Source: Myroides sp. N17-2 (lineage in GTDB: Bacteria; Bacteroidota; Bacteroidia; Flavobacteriales; Flavobacteriaceae). Taken from it: DNA of 45,446 nucleotides. Location of the stretch: positions 1 through 45,446 of the forward strand of contig NZ_NSGJ01000042.1 of assembly GCF_002286775.1 (NCBI RefSeq), in the 5' to 3' direction. This document shows, in pieces, positions 7,975-17,922 of the stretch (the first letter of the stretch is position 1; each line of letters begins with the position of its first letter). Made by a program: the position numbers and the translations under genes. The notes beneath the pieces were generated by a model that did no database searches, had not been told where the DNA came from, and saw only the letters and a program-made list of their open reading frames with translations.

Positions 7975-8431
7975 CATCTGCAAAAGAGTAATAACTCTCT
8001 ACTGTTATAATTAAATGATCTAAAAGCATAATATCAAGTAGTTTACTTGCTTCTTTAATCTTTCTTGTGATTTGTCTATCAGCATCACTTGGAGCTAATT
8101 TTCCTGACGGATGGTTGTGTATAAGCAAAAATCCCACAGCGTTCGCTTTTAAAAGAGCGGAGAAAATGATTCTTAAATCTACTATTGTACCTGTTATCCC
8201 TCCTGAGGAAACTTCTAATACCCCAAGTACTTTATTATTGTTTGAAAGCATAAGTACTTTAAACTGTTCTAATAATTCAATCTTGTTACTATCCCAAGCT
8301 TTTAATGCTATTTGATAGGCACTGTAAGAAGATGTAATCTGAGGTCTCTGTGAAGCCTTTACTTTTGATTTGTAAATCAATTCTACTTCTGATGCGATAA
8401 GCCATTCTGTGTTTAAAACTGTAGTTTCCAT
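7961..8431 (-). CDS. RadC-like JAB domain protein
   Basis: A 156-residue protein of the RadC/JAB (MPN+) family, a putative zinc metalloprotease-like fold. The metal site is complete: E73, then H105-N-H107-P-S-G with S115 and D118 downstream, the family's HxHPSG...SxxD pattern. It lacks the helix-hairpin-helix domain of full chromosomal RadC. This short form, with a METTVLNTEW-like N-terminus, is a very common passenger of Bacteroidota conjugative elements and supports an ICE origin for the region. Its molecular function is unresolved. It ends in its own terminator and is transcribed alone. Confidence 0.85.
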   Translation of the reverse strand: METTVLNTEWLIASEVELIYKSKVKASQRPQITSSYSAYQIALKAWDSNKIELLEQFKVLMLSNNNKVLGVLEVSSGGITGTIVDLRIIFSALLKANAVGFLLIHNHPSGKLAPSDADRQITRKIKEASKLLDIMLLDHLIITVESYYSFADEGIL

Positions 8432-8911
8432 AATATTAAATTTTTAAATTAATTATGGAGCCACAATTGGTAATGGCTAAGCGAGCACAAGAAGCAACGC
8501 AATAAAGCGAAGACTTTAGTCAAGCATTTATGGGGGAATTTCTTGTTAGCGAACCGCTGGGCATTGCCTAACTTTGTGCAATTATTAATAAAAATAAACC
8601 TATAAACTATTGTGTCTTAAAAGCTCTTTTAACAGTATGCGGATATTACGATAAAATACCGTGAAAACACGTATTGTTTTGAATAATAAAGAGTTGTAAG
8701 TTTATCTCGTAAAAATTTATTCATGATTATATTTTTTTAGTTGGAGCTGTAATACTATACTTTGTACACGTATAGTAGCAATAGAAAAGTTCGATTTAGG
8801 GTAGCTACATAAATCGACTATGGTAAATAAAAGACATCGATTAACTTTAAAAGACGACCATTTTTATAACAGACACGAGGTTTGTTATATAATTTTAAAA
8901 ACAATATCATT
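8432..8911. other. intergenic region upstream of the JAB gene and the DUF6520 gene
   Basis: No gene is visible in these 480 bp, which lie between divergent starts and must hold both promoters. The part 8456-8580 is less AT-rich and contains GTTAGCGAACC and TTGCCTAAC segments that I cannot assign. A hairpin TCGATTTA / TAAATCGA with an 11-base loop is at 8791-8817, before the small secreted-protein gene. Confidence 0.4.
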
Positions 8912-9229
8912 ATGAAACAATTTATAAAAAACCTACTTATGCCATTTGCCGTTGTTGCAATGCTAAGTTTAGGTGCATTCACAGTGAATGCTAGTAATAA
9001 AGCTGATAATAAAATTGAAATATCAGAAGAAACTGTAACTCCTTATGGAGGGGATCTATATTATTTAGACGGAGCTGTATTTAAAAAAGCAACGCAAATA
9101 GTAAAGAGAGATTGTTCATTTGAAGGATTTGGCCCTTTGTACGAAGAAGATATTAACTCAGAGACTCACCAAATCTATGGATGGGATTCTTCTGTTGCAG
9201 AATATAAACCTCTTCGTTTAATCATGTAA
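8912..9229 (+). CDS. DUF6520-like small secreted protein
   Basis: I place the start at 8912 rather than at the in-frame ATG 30 bp upstream, because the protein then begins MKQFIKNLLMPFAVVAML, a clean signal peptide ending near VNA-S. The mature part is about 80 residues, with a single Cys and a C-terminal TxxIYGWDSS...PLRLIM segment. Layout and motif order (basic start, MPxxAVxAMLSLGAF, one conserved Cys, then YG/YxG and a short tail) match the DUF6520 family of Bacteroidota, whose function is unknown. It is a single-gene unit closed by a strong terminator. Confidence 0.6.
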   Translation: MKQFIKNLLMPFAVVAMLSLGAFTVNASNKADNKIEISEETVTPYGGDLYYLDGAVFKKATQIVKRDCSFEGFGPLYEEDINSETHQIYGWDSSVAEYKPLRLIM

Positions 9230-9246
9230 TTTTACTGATTACAGAG

Positions 9247-9275
9247 CAAGGGGACGATGTCCCCTTGTTTTTATT
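9247..9275 (+). terminator. intrinsic terminator of the DUF6520-like gene
   Basis: CAAGGGGAC, GAT, GTCCCCTTG, then TTTTTATT. A nine-pair perfect stem. It also stands at the 3' end of the leftward peptidase operon (stop at 9282), but the T-run serves the plus strand. Confidence 0.88.
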
Positions 9276-9281
9276 CTCTTA

Positions 9282-11846
9282 TTAAAAAGTATCTAATTGA
9301 TTCCATGAGTAATTATCATAATCAATTCCTTTACTAATCCACTGAATACTTTTATTATCTTTTAGGAAATACTCAAACCAATCCATCACTCTAAGTGTTA
9401 GGTCTTTGTTTTCAACTTTTTGATTAGGCATAATGTCATGTTCGACATTTTTGTAAAATAGAGCAATCGTTGGTACCTTATACCTTTTTAAAGCAACATA
9501 CATTTTACGAGTGTTTTCCCAATGTGCATTTTCATCTTTTAGTCCTGTCCATAAAAGAATAGGTGTTTTTACTTTATGAGCATATAATAGAGGAGAATTA
9601 GCCAAATACTTTTCAGGATTCTCCGCATAACTCTGTTTAAACCCCAGTTGTCCACTCTCTACCATAAACCAATCAAGTTTATTTCTGTAGGTATTATACC
9701 GATACATTGTACCACCAATTACATCATGAGGTGCTCCTCCACTGATAATGGCTGAGAACATATTTGTTTGAGTAGCGATAAAACCGACTTTGTATCCTCC
9801 GAAAGAATGACCTATCAAACCAAGCTTTAAAGTATCAATTGCAGACTCTTTTTCACTAATAACCTTTACACTATTTTTAATTGATTCAAGTGCTCCTATT
9901 CCAGGCCCCTGCTGAGAAATATACGACTGAACATAAAATACAAAATATCCATTGTCATTTAAAAGTGGAATATTAAAGCCTGTAGAATTTATCATTGAGG
10001 ACAAAAGAAATTGTTTACTATCCGTATCATCTTCAGCGTAAGTATAAACAACCATAGGATACTTTAGCTCTTTATTAAAGTTTTTTGGATAATAAAGCGT
10101 TCCTTTTAATTCTCTTCCCGTTTTAGTTTTAAAACTAATGGTTTGTTTTTTTCTATTGCTATAAAGCTCCTGTGGAATATCACTTTCCAAAAGAGTGGTT
10201 ATTTTGCCGTTATTATACACCTTTAATGAAACAGGTACATTGTAATTCTCTTGTGTAAAAACAATAGTTTTTAGGTCTTTGCTAATTAAGTTGGGTAAAT
10301 ACGTTAATCCTCGTGATAGGTCATTTTCTTTTGCATCAATCAGTAATTTAGCATGGGTATTATCAATACTGTAAATCAATGTATTCGAGCTGTTTTTAAC
10401 TGCAACTACAATAGAAGAATCAGTATTGATTGTTGCATTTATATCATTGTTGTGCTTAGTTTTATTAGCAAAAATCAAAGTATTTTTCCCAGTAAGACTT
10501 AGAATACTTACTTGTTTTTTTGTGGATAGATGTAAACGAGTTAATGTATTGTTCACTACAAAAAACACATATTCAGAATTGGTTGACCATATAGGTACAT
10601 CAACTGTTGATGCGTCACAGTTTATTGTTATGATTTTATTAGTAGCGAGCTCTAGTATTTCCCATTTTGATTTATCCTTTTCAATAGGATAAATCATGTA
10701 CTTTCCACATAAAGAAGCAATAATATCCTTTGAATTATTAGTCTTAATTGATTGTAAAATATGACTATTGGATGTTTTAAGTACATCAAACTGTATTTGA
10801 GTATAAGAAGCACTAAAATCTTGGTAAGTAAAAGGATTGTATGATAAAATATGATTGGGAAGATTTATAAAATCCAAATCACTCTCTCTTTTTCTTTCCA
10901 ACTCTGTCAATGTCTTTGTTTTAGATTGATAGATAAAAGCCTTGTATTGAAGTACAAATTTTTCTTTAAAAGAGCTTGGATGTAAAAACCGAGTATTCCC
11001 ATTCCATATATCCAAATATTCACTTTCTTCAAGCTTCTTTTCTGTTTTTACATTGTATTTAATAAATAGATCATCATTGGAATAAAAAGACAACTCAAAT
11101 CGCTCCAAAGGCTTCTTACTAAGCTGAATGGTATCTACTTGTTTTTTCTCAAGATCCAATAGATAAATGACATTTTCTTTTTCAAGAATAGCAATTTTAT
11201 CGTGAGTGACATTCCAATAAGGAGATAGTAAATCCCCCGAATAGTTAATTTCAGCTACTTTAAAAGATTCTAAGTCCAAAACATAAGATGTATTGCAATC
11301 TTTCTTTTGATAGATTAGCTTTGTTTTATTCTCATTGACTAAGAACTCAACTACTTGATTATCATTGAATATTATTTTGTTTTTTTCTCCACCTTTATCC
11401 AATTGTACAAGATTTAAAACTGCATTAGAGGATAGTGTAATTAATAAATTCTTGTTGTCAAAGGCCTTGGAAGCGAATTGTTTGATGCCATCAGCTTTAA
11501 AAACAGATTGATTTGTTTCTAAATTAATCACACTTAAGTATTGATTTTTTTTCTCAAGTATTAAATCATTGTACAACAAGTTGGCTTGTAAAGTCGAAAG
11601 ATCATTTACAATTCTTTTCTGCTTGGTTTTAGTGTTGATATAGAATATAGTATCTGCTCTATTATTATACCCATAGGTTTTACTTGCTATTACCCAGTTT
11701 CCGTCTGGGCTAATTAAAGAAGGACGGATGGTATAGCCAAGGGAATCAATTACGATTCCCTTACTATAATTACTTGCAACTAAAGAATTAGAAGACAATA
11801 ATCCCACAAAAATTAAAATCAATTTATATATCAAATATGTCCTCAT
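9282..11846 (-). CDS. S9 family (prolyl oligopeptidase-like) serine peptidase, secreted
   Basis: An 854-residue protein: signal peptide (1-24), a long beta-propeller-like N-terminal region (about 30-590), and a C-terminal alpha/beta-hydrolase domain. The triad is visible: S681 in GHSFGG, D771 in TGLKDE, and H803 in NVEHDIMP. The sequence around it (KYPMVVYTY, ISGGAPHD, NPEKYLANSPLLYAHKVKTP) is typical of S9 peptidases of the dipeptidyl/acyl-aminoacyl peptidase kind. It should cut short peptides in the periplasm or at the cell surface. It is the last gene of the SusC-SusD operon, two bases after the lipoprotein gene, which points to peptides as the imported substrate. The exact cleavage preference cannot be read from the sequence. 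Confidence 0.88.
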   Translation of the reverse strand: MRTYLIYKLILIFVGLLSSNSLVASNYSKGIVIDSLGYTIRPSLISPDGNWVIASKTYGYNNRADTIFYINTKTKQKRIVNDLSTLQANLLYNDLILEKKNQYLSVINLETNQSVFKADGIKQFASKAFDNKNLLITLSSNAVLNLVQLDKGGEKNKIIFNDNQVVEFLVNENKTKLIYQKKDCNTSYVLDLESFKVAEINYSGDLLSPYWNVTHDKIAILEKENVIYLLDLEKKQVDTIQLSKKPLERFELSFYSNDDLFIKYNVKTEKKLEESEYLDIWNGNTRFLHPSSFKEKFVLQYKAFIYQSKTKTLTELERKRESDLDFINLPNHILSYNPFTYQDFSASYTQIQFDVLKTSNSHILQSIKTNNSKDIIASLCGKYMIYPIEKDKSKWEILELATNKIITINCDASTVDVPIWSTNSEYVFFVVNNTLTRLHLSTKKQVSILSLTGKNTLIFANKTKHNNDINATINTDSSIVVAVKNSSNTLIYSIDNTHAKLLIDAKENDLSRGLTYLPNLISKDLKTIVFTQENYNVPVSLKVYNNGKITTLLESDIPQELYSNRKKQTISFKTKTGRELKGTLYYPKNFNKELKYPMVVYTYAEDDTDSKQFLLSSMINSTGFNIPLLNDNGYFVFYVQSYISQQGPGIGALESIKNSVKVISEKESAIDTLKLGLIGHSFGGYKVGFIATQTNMFSAIISGGAPHDVIGGTMYRYNTYRNKLDWFMVESGQLGFKQSYAENPEKYLANSPLLYAHKVKTPILLWTGLKDENAHWENTRKMYVALKRYKVPTIALFYKNVEHDIMPNQKVENKDLTLRVMDWFEYFLKDNKSIQWISKGIDYDNYSWNQLDTF

Positions 11847-11848
11847 AA

Positions 11849-12586
11849 TTACAAATACAAATTAATAATTGTATCATTCTGAGCAGTAAAACGTATTGCA
11901 TTAGCAGATAAAGCTTGTATACTACAAAGGTTCCCTTTAGGTACTTTTAAATCAAAATTCCCAAACCGATCAGTTAAATGATACGTTCCAATCCCCATTA
12001 CATTGTTGTTAAAAGCAGAACTAATATCCACGTTTTTAAGTGGCTGATTTGTTTTTTTACTTTTAATTGTTCCTCTAACTGATACCAATTGTTCAGGATC
12101 AACATTTTTGATAAGATTTTTAATATTTGACTTTAATACTTCATTGCTATTAATCAAATTCTGATAGCCCGCTTCATCTTTGTTTACTTCAATATCAATG
12201 ATTTGACTTTTGTCCAAATTTGCAAAAGTGTACTTGCTTACATCCCTTCCATAAATAATGTGATTGGGAACAACCATTAGTGTATCTCCCTTTTCTATGG
12301 TAATTTTATAATACCCTTTTTTATCTACAAATACCCTTTTGTTTTCTCCATAAGCTTTTTGCGATTCATCTTTCCAAATCCACTTGTTTTTAATATTTAT
12401 AGTGGTTAATCCCAAAGGAACAGAGTCAGTTCCTTGAACTAAAACTCTGCCTTGAATAACTATATTTTCGTTATTGTCTGTAACTCTTCTAGTGGTATGC
12501 GTATTAGATTTACAAGAAGCAAGCAATATTCCAATCATTAAAAAAGGAAAAATAGATGTGTAGATTGCTGTATAATGTGTTTTCAT
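11849..12586 (-). CDS. lipoprotein with carboxypeptidase regulatory-like domains
   Basis: A 245-residue predicted lipoprotein. The N-terminus has a hydrophobic stretch ending in the lipobox LLASC (Cys about 25). Two beta-sandwich segments resembling the carboxypeptidase regulatory-like fold follow: about 42-110 (VIQGRVLVQGTDSVPLG ... GYYKITIEKGDTL) and about 165-235 (VSVRGTIKSKKTNQPLKNV ... GNFDLKVPKG). Such domains also form the N-terminal extension of SusC proteins. It lies between susD and the peptidase gene, with 11-bp and 2-bp gaps, so it is part of the same uptake system. It may be a surface-exposed accessory or substrate-binding lipoprotein, which is inference. Confidence 0.7.
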   Translation of the reverse strand: MKTHYTAIYTSIFPFLMIGILLASCKSNTHTTRRVTDNNENIVIQGRVLVQGTDSVPLGLTTINIKNKWIWKDESQKAYGENKRVFVDKKGYYKITIEKGDTLMVVPNHIIYGRDVSKYTFANLDKSQIIDIEVNKDEAGYQNLINSNEVLKSNIKNLIKNVDPEQLVSVRGTIKSKKTNQPLKNVDISSAFNNNVMGIGTYHLTDRFGNFDLKVPKGNLCSIQALSANAIRFTAQNDTIINLYL

Positions 12587-12597
12587 GTCAAATTAGT

Positions 12598-13983
12598 TTA
12601 ATATCCTGTATTTTGTGGATGTAAGTTTCTATTTAAAAGCAATTGAGTTTCTGGAATAGGAAGTTGTTTATAACGATCTTGCCAATTGGGTTTCGTTAAG
12701 GTCAATTCACTTAATTTATCCCATCTTTTTAAAGTAAAAAAACGCTGAACAGATTCAGTAAAAAACTCTTTAAAAGACTCTTGTAGCAAGTTTTGCTCAA
12801 TCTGTTCTTTACTTAAATTAAGAGCTAAATCATCTAATCCTCTTTTGCGTCTAATTTTATTAATAATCTCTATAGACTGAACATTTTTCTCCTGTTTTAG
12901 TAAGCTTTCTGCCAATATAAAATAAGCGTGTTCCACTCTATAAAAAATAGAATTCTCATCGGTATTACCTGTCTTATTTTTGTACTTATATACACCATAA
13001 TAGGTTTGATCTCCTATTTTAACTTCTGTAATCCAGTTTGTTTTTCTTAAATCGTTAGCATCAAATAATCTCATTAGTTTATCGCTAATAGTAGAGGTAA
13101 AACCACCAAGAGCCGTAAATACATAAAGGTTTGCTTCAGGTGTCACAGTTGTATTTTGTTCAAGTGATAATTGCCACAATGTACTTTTGGCTGTTTTTTT
13201 AAATGTTTTTGACAGATCAGGTTCAATTTGATAGAGACTATTGTCAACCACTTTTTGACTATAAAGCTCAGCTAACTCATCTTTTTTCTGAAGCAAGTAA
13301 TTTTCAGCTAAAAGAAGTTCTGCTACAGCTTTATTGACATAATATCTATCAGTACTTCTATACTGGTAGGTTAACAGTTCGATGGCTTTTAAAAGATCTT
13401 CCTCTATTTTTAAGAGTACTTGATTCTCGGATGTCTTTCCAATGGTAGTATTATCCTTATAATCAGTTGAAGTTGTATAGGGAATGGCTCCATAGAGCTG
13501 AACAATATTCTGATAGTACAACGCTCTTAAGGTATAGGCTTCACCTAATAGTTGATTTTTATTTAGGTCATCTATAGAAGGTGATTGGCTAAGTTTATTT
13601 ATAAAAAGGTTAATCGCATAGATATTCTGATAAGCATTGTTCCACCATTTGGTTATTTCACTATCATTAGGCTCAATACTATTTTGATGGAAGTATTCTA
13701 CTGAGGTACCTACAAAATCTAATTCGTCAGTAAACAGACTCATTCTAAAATTGATTCCTGAAACATCTTTAGAGAAGAAGGGATTGTTTCTAAGATTAAT
13801 ATAGATGGAGTTTAAAGCTGATTTTGTCGTATTTATATCTTTGAATACTTCTTCTTGGCTTATTCTATCATTTGGTAAATCAACGTCAATTAAGCTCTCA
13901 CAAGAATAAAAGAGAATTACAAAAAAAGCGACTAAAATAGATTGTATCAACAATCTTGATTTATTTATTGTTTTCATAGTCAT
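12598..13983 (-). CDS. RagB/SusD family outer-membrane lipoprotein
   Basis: A 461-residue SusD-family lipoprotein, the surface lid that captures substrate for its SusC channel. A signal sequence ends in the lipobox FYSCES (Cys about 28), followed by the family start DLPNDRISQEEVFKD. The N-terminal TPR-like half includes GEAYTLRALYYQNIVQLYGAIP, a SusD hallmark, and the C-terminal part holds NKIRRKRG and the RFFTLKRWD and QLLLNRNLHPQNTGY signatures. It is encoded six bases after susC in the same operon. The ligand cannot be told from sequence; the peptidase gene in the operon suggests oligopeptides, as for RagAB of Porphyromonas gingivalis. Confidence 0.93.
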   Translation of the reverse strand: MTMKTINKSRLLIQSILVAFFVILFYSCESLIDVDLPNDRISQEEVFKDINTTKSALNSIYINLRNNPFFSKDVSGINFRMSLFTDELDFVGTSVEYFHQNSIEPNDSEITKWWNNAYQNIYAINLFINKLSQSPSIDDLNKNQLLGEAYTLRALYYQNIVQLYGAIPYTTSTDYKDNTTIGKTSENQVLLKIEEDLLKAIELLTYQYRSTDRYYVNKAVAELLLAENYLLQKKDELAELYSQKVVDNSLYQIEPDLSKTFKKTAKSTLWQLSLEQNTTVTPEANLYVFTALGGFTSTISDKLMRLFDANDLRKTNWITEVKIGDQTYYGVYKYKNKTGNTDENSIFYRVEHAYFILAESLLKQEKNVQSIEIINKIRRKRGLDDLALNLSKEQIEQNLLQESFKEFFTESVQRFFTLKRWDKLSELTLTKPNWQDRYKQLPIPETQLLLNRNLHPQNTGY

Positions 13984-13988
13984 AAGAG

Positions 13989-16900
13989 TTAAAAAGTTAA
14001 TTGCATTCCAAAAGAGTAAGTACGAAGTGGAGGTAAATATCCATAACTTGTAAATTCCGGATCCATGCCTTTATATGAAGTAATTGTCCAAAGGTTTTGT
14101 CCTTGCATATATACTTTTAAGGACGTGTTTTTCGCTTTTGGTAACGTTAGTGTATAAGCAATTGATATATTCTTTAATCGGATGTAAGAAGCATCACTAA
14201 TTGTAGCATCACTATCTACAAATGGAAGAGCATTATTACGAGCTGTTGCATTATTAAAAGAAGCTCCAATATATGTTGCTTGTGTATTGTTTGGATTCCA
14301 TCTATTAACAAAATCTACAGGTAAATTATTTATAGCTCCACCTGGTACAACATGATTTTTATTTAAGTTGTAATTATCTTGCTTTTTAAAATAGAATAGA
14401 AAATCTAGCGTAAAATCTTTGTATGTAATTGTGTTTTGTAATCCTCCATAGAATACTGGATTTAAGCTTTTGACAAGAGTTTTGTCATTAATATCTATTT
14501 TACCATCCTTATTAAAATCTGTAAATTCATACAATCCTGTTTGTGGATTTAAACCATTGTATTGATAGAGTTTAACTATATTTAAAGGCTCCCCTATAAC
14601 GTAATAGCTACTTTGTGTTCCTTCATCTAATCCAGGATACGAGATTAGTTTATTTTTTGGAAGTGAGATATTAAAGTTAGTAGACCACCTCCAATCTTGT
14701 GTAGCAATGATATTTGTATTTAGGGTAAATTCCCACCCTCTATTATCCACCACAGCAGGAGAATTGGTGACAATTGAATGAAATCCAGTGGTACTTGGTA
14801 AACTAAGTCCAATTAACTGATCTGTTGAACGATTATTATAAAAAGCGACAGAGGTATTGAATCTATTATTTAAAAAACTCAACTCTAAAGCAGCTTCAAA
14901 CTTGGTTGTTTTCTCCCATTTATAACCCGGATTATATAAAGAAGTAGGTGATAAACCTGTTTCATTATTGTATCTACTTGAAGTAATTGTATAAGTGTCT
15001 ATATAAGCATAGTCACCTATATTATCACTACCTGTTACACCATAACTTGTCCTAAATTTCCCAAAAGAAAGCCATGAAACATTCTCTAAAAATGATTCTT
15101 CTGAGAATATCCATGCCAAACCAATTGCACCAAAGTTTCCAAACTTGTTTTCTTTAGCAAACCTACTTGAACCGTCTCGTCTTGCTGTAAGATTGACAAT
15201 GTACTTATTGTCATACTTGTAATTTAGCCTTGTAAACAGAGCAATGTATTTATATTCTGAATTCGATGTACTACCAATGTATTTTTCTTTAGCAGCTCCA
15301 ATGTTTTTAATCAAAGCATTTGACGAAAAACCAACTCCTCTAATATAACTTCCATCAGCTGTATTACTTTGATAAGTTGAACCAATAAGTACATCAAAAG
15401 TATGTTTGTTTATTTCTTTAGTATATTGCAATTGAGGTTCAACGATGTAAGATTTAAAAGAAGTATTTGCCTTACTGGTATTGGACATTTCACTTGTGTA
15501 TCCTTCAGCTGGATTATAAATAGTATGAGGTGTAATTTTCCACTCTTCAAAATCTGTATTAGTAATACCTGCGTTTGTTTTAAGAAACAAATTAGGTAAA
15601 ATGTTATATGAGAGATTTGTATTTAAAACAAGTGATTGTGTTTTGTTTTCATAAGTTTGATTCAGTTGAGCTAAAGGATTATTAAAAGTGCCATTTTCCC
15701 AATTAAGATTACCATCCTCAGCATATAACGCTGGTGCGTTAGGTGCTAATTTTAGGGATTGGCGAGTAAGGTCAATAATTGGAAGATTATTTGATTGTGT
15801 AGCATAAGAGGTAGAGGTATTGATTATTAATTTATTGTCTTTACTTCTGTGATTGAAATTTAATAATAGAGCATTTCTCTTATATCCATTATCAGTTGGA
15901 AACACTGTAGTGCTTTCATTGCGAGAAAGATTCATATTATAGCTTGTATACTCATTTCCTCCTTGAATACCTAAAGCGATGTTTTGGTCAATTGTAGTAT
16001 CTCCAATGAATTCTTTTTGCCAATCGGTATATCTATTTCTATCCCATGTCCCATTAATATCATAAGCATTAACTGGATATGTTGTAATACCACTATTTTT
16101 AAAAGCTTCTTCACGCATTTGAATATATTGCTGAGTATTCATCATATCCATGAATTTTGCTACTTTGCTAAAAGCAATGGAAGAGAAAAAAGTAAATTGT
16201 GTTTTATCTGATTTTCCTTTTTTAGTAGTGATAAGTACAACACCATTAGCTCCACGGGAACCATATATAGCTGTTGCATCAGCATCCTTTAAAATTTCGA
16301 TACTTTCTATATCCGATGGTGGTATTGTATTTAAAGGTGAAATTCCATTTTCAAACATTTGTACTCCTAAACTTCCGTTTGTTCTACCCATTGCATTAGA
16401 TAAAAAAGGTACTCCATCAATAATATACATTGGGTTGTTTCTACCAGAATTAGAACTATCTAAAAAGTTACGCCCTCGTATTTCTATATTCATTCCGCCT
16501 CCTGCAACACCACTACTTTGGGTTATGTCAACCCCTGCAACTCTTCCTTGTATAGCCTGCAATGGATTAACCACAGGTTGAAATTCAATATCTTTTGCAG
16601 TTACACGGGCAATACTTCCTGTACGCTCACGGTCTTTAACGCTGTAATATCCTGCGTTAACCACAATTTCATCTAGTGTACTGCTATCTTCTAAAAGAGT
16701 AATATTTAAGACAGAACCGTGATAATCTGAATAAGTAATAGTCTGCTGTTTATACCCTATCATTGAAAAAGTAATTTTATCACCTGCGCTTATCTCAATA
16801 GTATATTTTCCGTTTAAATCAGTTGCTACAACTTTATTGTCACTGGTAGATATGTGTACACCACCAAGAACACCTTGACTGTCTTTTACAATTCCAGTTA

Positions 16901-17051
16901 ATTTAATCTTTTGCTTATTATCAGGTAAGGCATTTGGCATTGTAAAAAACAAGTAATGATTATTTGATACGGCATAGTTTGGATAACAGATTAAGAAACT
17001 TAATAGCATAGTTATCCTGTAACCATAATTGGTTAAAATTTGAGTTTTCAT
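13989..17051 (-). CDS. SusC/RagA family TonB-linked outer-membrane protein
   Basis: A 1020-residue TonB-dependent transporter. Order of parts: signal peptide (about 1-29), a carboxypeptidase regulatory-like domain (about 46-116, IKLTGIVKDSQGVLGGVHIS ... GDKITFSMIGYK), a plug domain (about 125-285, with PLQAIQGRVAGVDI, IEIRGRNF, PMYIIDGVPF, IEILKDADATAIYGSRGANG) and a C-terminal 22-strand barrel ending in TYSFGMQLTF with the terminal Phe. It is the first gene of the operon and starts beside the 1-kb gap that also carries the structured RNA. No anti-sigma/ECF sigma pair or HTCS gene is adjacent, so the mode of regulation is not evident. The likely import substrate is oligopeptide, from context only. 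Confidence 0.94.
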   Translation of the reverse strand: MKTQILTNYGYRITMLLSFLICYPNYAVSNNHYLFFTMPNALPDNKQKIKLTGIVKDSQGVLGGVHISTSDNKVVATDLNGKYTIEISAGDKITFSMIGYKQQTITYSDYHGSVLNITLLEDSSTLDEIVVNAGYYSVKDRERTGSIARVTAKDIEFQPVVNPLQAIQGRVAGVDITQSSGVAGGGMNIEIRGRNFLDSSNSGRNNPMYIIDGVPFLSNAMGRTNGSLGVQMFENGISPLNTIPPSDIESIEILKDADATAIYGSRGANGVVLITTKKGKSDKTQFTFFSSIAFSKVAKFMDMMNTQQYIQMREEAFKNSGITTYPVNAYDINGTWDRNRYTDWQKEFIGDTTIDQNIALGIQGGNEYTSYNMNLSRNESTTVFPTDNGYKRNALLLNFNHRSKDNKLIINTSTSYATQSNNLPIIDLTRQSLKLAPNAPALYAEDGNLNWENGTFNNPLAQLNQTYENKTQSLVLNTNLSYNILPNLFLKTNAGITNTDFEEWKITPHTIYNPAEGYTSEMSNTSKANTSFKSYIVEPQLQYTKEINKHTFDVLIGSTYQSNTADGSYIRGVGFSSNALIKNIGAAKEKYIGSTSNSEYKYIALFTRLNYKYDNKYIVNLTARRDGSSRFAKENKFGNFGAIGLAWIFSEESFLENVSWLSFGKFRTSYGVTGSDNIGDYAYIDTYTITSSRYNNETGLSPTSLYNPGYKWEKTTKFEAALELSFLNNRFNTSVAFYNNRSTDQLIGLSLPSTTGFHSIVTNSPAVVDNRGWEFTLNTNIIATQDWRWSTNFNISLPKNKLISYPGLDEGTQSSYYVIGEPLNIVKLYQYNGLNPQTGLYEFTDFNKDGKIDINDKTLVKSLNPVFYGGLQNTITYKDFTLDFLFYFKKQDNYNLNKNHVVPGGAINNLPVDFVNRWNPNNTQATYIGASFNNATARNNALPFVDSDATISDASYIRLKNISIAYTLTLPKAKNTSLKVYMQGQNLWTITSYKGMDPEFTSYGYLPPLRTYSFGMQLTF

Positions 17052-17184
17052 AATATTTATAATTGAAGTGATATAAGAGAGCTTTAAATCATTAAGATTA
17101 TTATTGCCGTAGTACTTAGATAAGTCTGTTATATCAAGGGGTTAATTAATTGAATTTTAAAACCATCTCCTTTACTCTAAAGCA

Positions 17185-17828
17185 TGTCTCCCAAAATGCG
17201 ATATAGAGCAAGGAGATAGTCATGGACTTTTATATGTCTTAAAATCCCTTTAAGCCATATTTTGTGTTGTGTGTTTAAGTGCTCACTAATAGTTTAATTC
17301 TACATTAACCAACTTAGAATAAACTAAGTAGTGAGCGTTTTTCTCCATAGTGTAATAGTTTTAATGTGTGATTAATAAATAGAACAGTGAATAAATTCTC
17401 TTCATAGCTTTTTACTTACTAACTAATTAATTTGCTCTATTGACTTAAAAATGAATACATTAATAAGAATATGTTTTAAATTAATAGGCAATAGGAGTCC
17501 TGTACGCATCTAAAAAACTATCTTAGACATTGCGTAAAATGTGTGTTTATTCTAACTAAATAAGTAATAGGGTAGCCATCTAACATTAAAGCTTTAATGT
17601 CAAATTAATCTACATCGATAAGATTTAGTTAAACTAAAGTTTAATCATAAGCTAAATGTGAGTTTAGTTACTAATTTTTGTTGTTTGTAATAAAATGTAA
17701 TAATTGAAAAAATCTCGAATAGAACATTCGATAAGTCCATTAAGGAAGAGGTATTGTTAATCTTCTATGATAGAATGTAAACAATATAACCTTGTTTTTT
17801 GAACCTTTTAGAGCTTGTTTGGGAGACA
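17185..17828. repeat. possible IS remnant bounded by 11-bp inverted repeats
   Basis: TGTCTCCCAAA at 17185-17195 and its reverse complement at 17818-17828, about 620 bp apart, with no open frame between them. TGTCTC-type sequences are common in insertion-sequence ends. There is no transposase remnant that I can read, so this stays weak. Confidence 0.3.
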
Positions 17829-17894
17829 GCATACATAAAAGGTCTGTTGTATTTTTAAGCAAAGAATAATTAATTCTTTTGCTTTAGTTCCTTG

Positions 17895-17922
17895 GATAGT
17901 CCAGTATATATACCAGACTATC
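17895..17922. repeat. 28-bp near-perfect dyad
   Basis: GATAGTC, CA, GTATATATAC, CA, GACTATC. It is symmetrical at 24 of 28 positions; only the two CA pairs break the symmetry. It is not followed by a T-run. It looks like a binding site for a large dimeric protein or a cruciform. Confidence 0.6.

Noticed and set aside
16150..16581. 143-codon frame opposite susC
   Set aside because: It is a shadow of the conserved plug region on the other strand and shows no protein features of its own.
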